7,041 nucleotides of DNA from an uncultured Bacillota bacterium (GTDB lineage Bacteria > Bacillota_I > Bacilli_A > RFN20 > CAG-449), in contig CAJKZK010000091.1 in NCBI GenBank assembly GCA_905204225.1, positions 1-7,041 of the forward strand, read 5' to 3'. The notes under the pieces are model-generated. The model saw only the letters and a program-made list of their open reading frames with translations. It was not told where the DNA came from and did not search any database. Within the stretch, counting starts at the first letter, position 1. The number at the start of each line of letters is the position of its first letter. Position numbers and translations under genes: made by a program. Positions 6,543-7,041 of the stretch are shown here, one piece after another.

Positions 6543-7041
6543 TTAATTTACATGTAAATGAATTAATATTTCTTTATTTAACAATAAATAATCATCATTA
6601 ATATATAAATAATTTAAATTATCGTAAACAATTTCATTAATAATCAAATAATAAATAAACGGTGAAAAATTTTTATTATAAAAACAAATAATAAAATCAC
6701 AAATTACAATTAAAACATATTTTAAAATATTAAATATATTAATTTTGTTGATAATAGAATACGCTAAAGAATTAGCTTTTAAATAATCATTATTGATTTC
6801 TAACAAGTAATTATTAAATTTTAATGGTTGATTTATTTCAAATAAAATTAATTCTTTAAAATAAATAAACAATGTTATACAAAAAATAAACAATAAATTC
6901 TTAATATCATTTATCAACAAAAATAATATTAAAAATGATAAAATCGAACTTTTATAAATTATATTCTGATAATAAGAAAAATAATCTTTCTTTAAATTAA
7001 ATTCATTTTTTATATTCTCAAATGAATTATCTTTATTAAAG
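6543..7041 (-). CDS. Unrecognised membrane protein, C-terminal 165 codons (partial at window end)
   Basis: I do not recognise this protein. The frame is open from the window edge to TAA at 6545-6543, and 165 sense codons without a stop in DNA this A+T-rich is far from chance, so it is coding. The first ~28 visible residues are polar and lysine/asparagine-rich. Two closely spaced hydrophobic stretches follow, about 30-43 (SSILSFLILFLL) and 49-67 (LLFIFCITLFIYF), then a polar loop. A third strong one is at about 103-121 (FNILKYVLIVICDFIICFY), with a weaker hydrophobic segment near 125-139. This suggests an integral membrane protein ending in a soluble tail. Its composition (Ile, Leu, Asn, Lys, Tyr, Phe) reflects extreme A+T content. 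The usual neighbours here, the HD-domain PgpH-like protein, PhoH, or DgkA, are not matched by any motif. The ybeY start lies 70 nt beyond its stop with no terminator between, so it may be co-transcribed. Confidence 0.7.
   Translation of the reverse strand, partial: FNKDNSFENIKNEFNLKKDYFSYYQNIIYKSSILSFLILFLLINDIKNLLFIFCITLFIYFKELILFEINQPLKFNNYLLEINNDYLKANSLAYSIINKINIFNILKYVLIVICDFIICFYNKNFSPFIYYLIINEIVYDNLNYLYINDDYLLLNKEILIHLHVN

Noticed and set aside
6546..6559. Perfect 14-base palindrome ATTTACATGTAAAT at the end of the hypothetical gene
   Set aside because: At this A+T content several palindromes of this length are expected in 7 kb by chance, and it lies in coding sequence away from the candidate promoter.
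6918..6920. TTG at 6920 as the start of the hypothetical membrane protein (125 residues)
   Set aside because: The same frame stays open through all 40 codons up to the window edge, TTG is simply a Leu codon in a hydrophobic stretch, and no ribosome binding site precedes it; the gene is partial, not short.
1..7041. Mobile element, CRISPR array, toxin-antitoxin or defence system, tRNA or other RNA gene
   Set aside because: Nearly every base belongs to a named housekeeping gene or a short gap; I saw no transposase, regularly spaced repeats, tRNA cloverleaf or plus-strand gene.

Overview
The window is very A+T-rich (by eye about three quarters A+T or more). Every gene I can support lies on the minus strand, so the sequence is read from high to low coordinates. 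The gene content and order are those of the conserved ybeY-cdd-era-recO-glyQS-dnaG-rpoD block of low-GC Gram-positive bacteria. The single-chain (dimeric-type) glycyl-tRNA synthetase, the low GC and the compact spacing suggest a Bacilli or Mollicutes-related lineage, for example the Erysipelotrichia, Acholeplasma or RF39 neighbourhood. That placement is inference. UGA is a stop codon here, not tryptophan: the conserved Trp residues I checked in GlyRS and Era are UGG, and dnaG ends at three consecutive in-frame UGA codons. This argues against Mycoplasma or Spiroplasma and their genetic code.

Layout in the direction of transcription. (1) 7041-6543: the C-terminal 165 codons of an unrecognised, A+T-rich, probable membrane protein, cut by the window edge. 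(2) 6542-6474: a short intergenic gap with a candidate extended -10 promoter. (3) 6473-3979: ybeY, cdd, era and recO, packed with an 8-nt gap, a 4-nt overlap and an 8-nt overlap, a typical translationally coupled operon. (4) 3978-3893: an 86-nt gap holding a near-consensus housekeeping promoter (TTGACT, 17-nt spacer, TAAAAT). (5) 3892-1: glyQS, dnaG and rpoD. There is a 7-nt gap between glyQS and dnaG, and rpoD starts 29 nt inside dnaG. rpoD is cut by the window start within sigma region 2.3.

Functionally the window joins RNA and ribosome maturation (YbeY, Era), pyrimidine salvage (Cdd), recombinational repair (RecO), aminoacylation (GlyRS), replication priming (DnaG) and core transcription (RpoD). 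The dnaG-rpoD pair is the conserved core of the macromolecular-synthesis operon. Here glyQS occupies the promoter-proximal position.

I see no mobile element, CRISPR array, tRNA, rRNA, riboswitch or convincing terminator. I do not see a previously undescribed system. The points most worth a second look are the unidentified membrane protein, the two strongly acidic stretches in the sigma factor, the very weak ribosome binding site of dnaG beside the strong one of rpoD, and the missing genes relative to the usual gene order.
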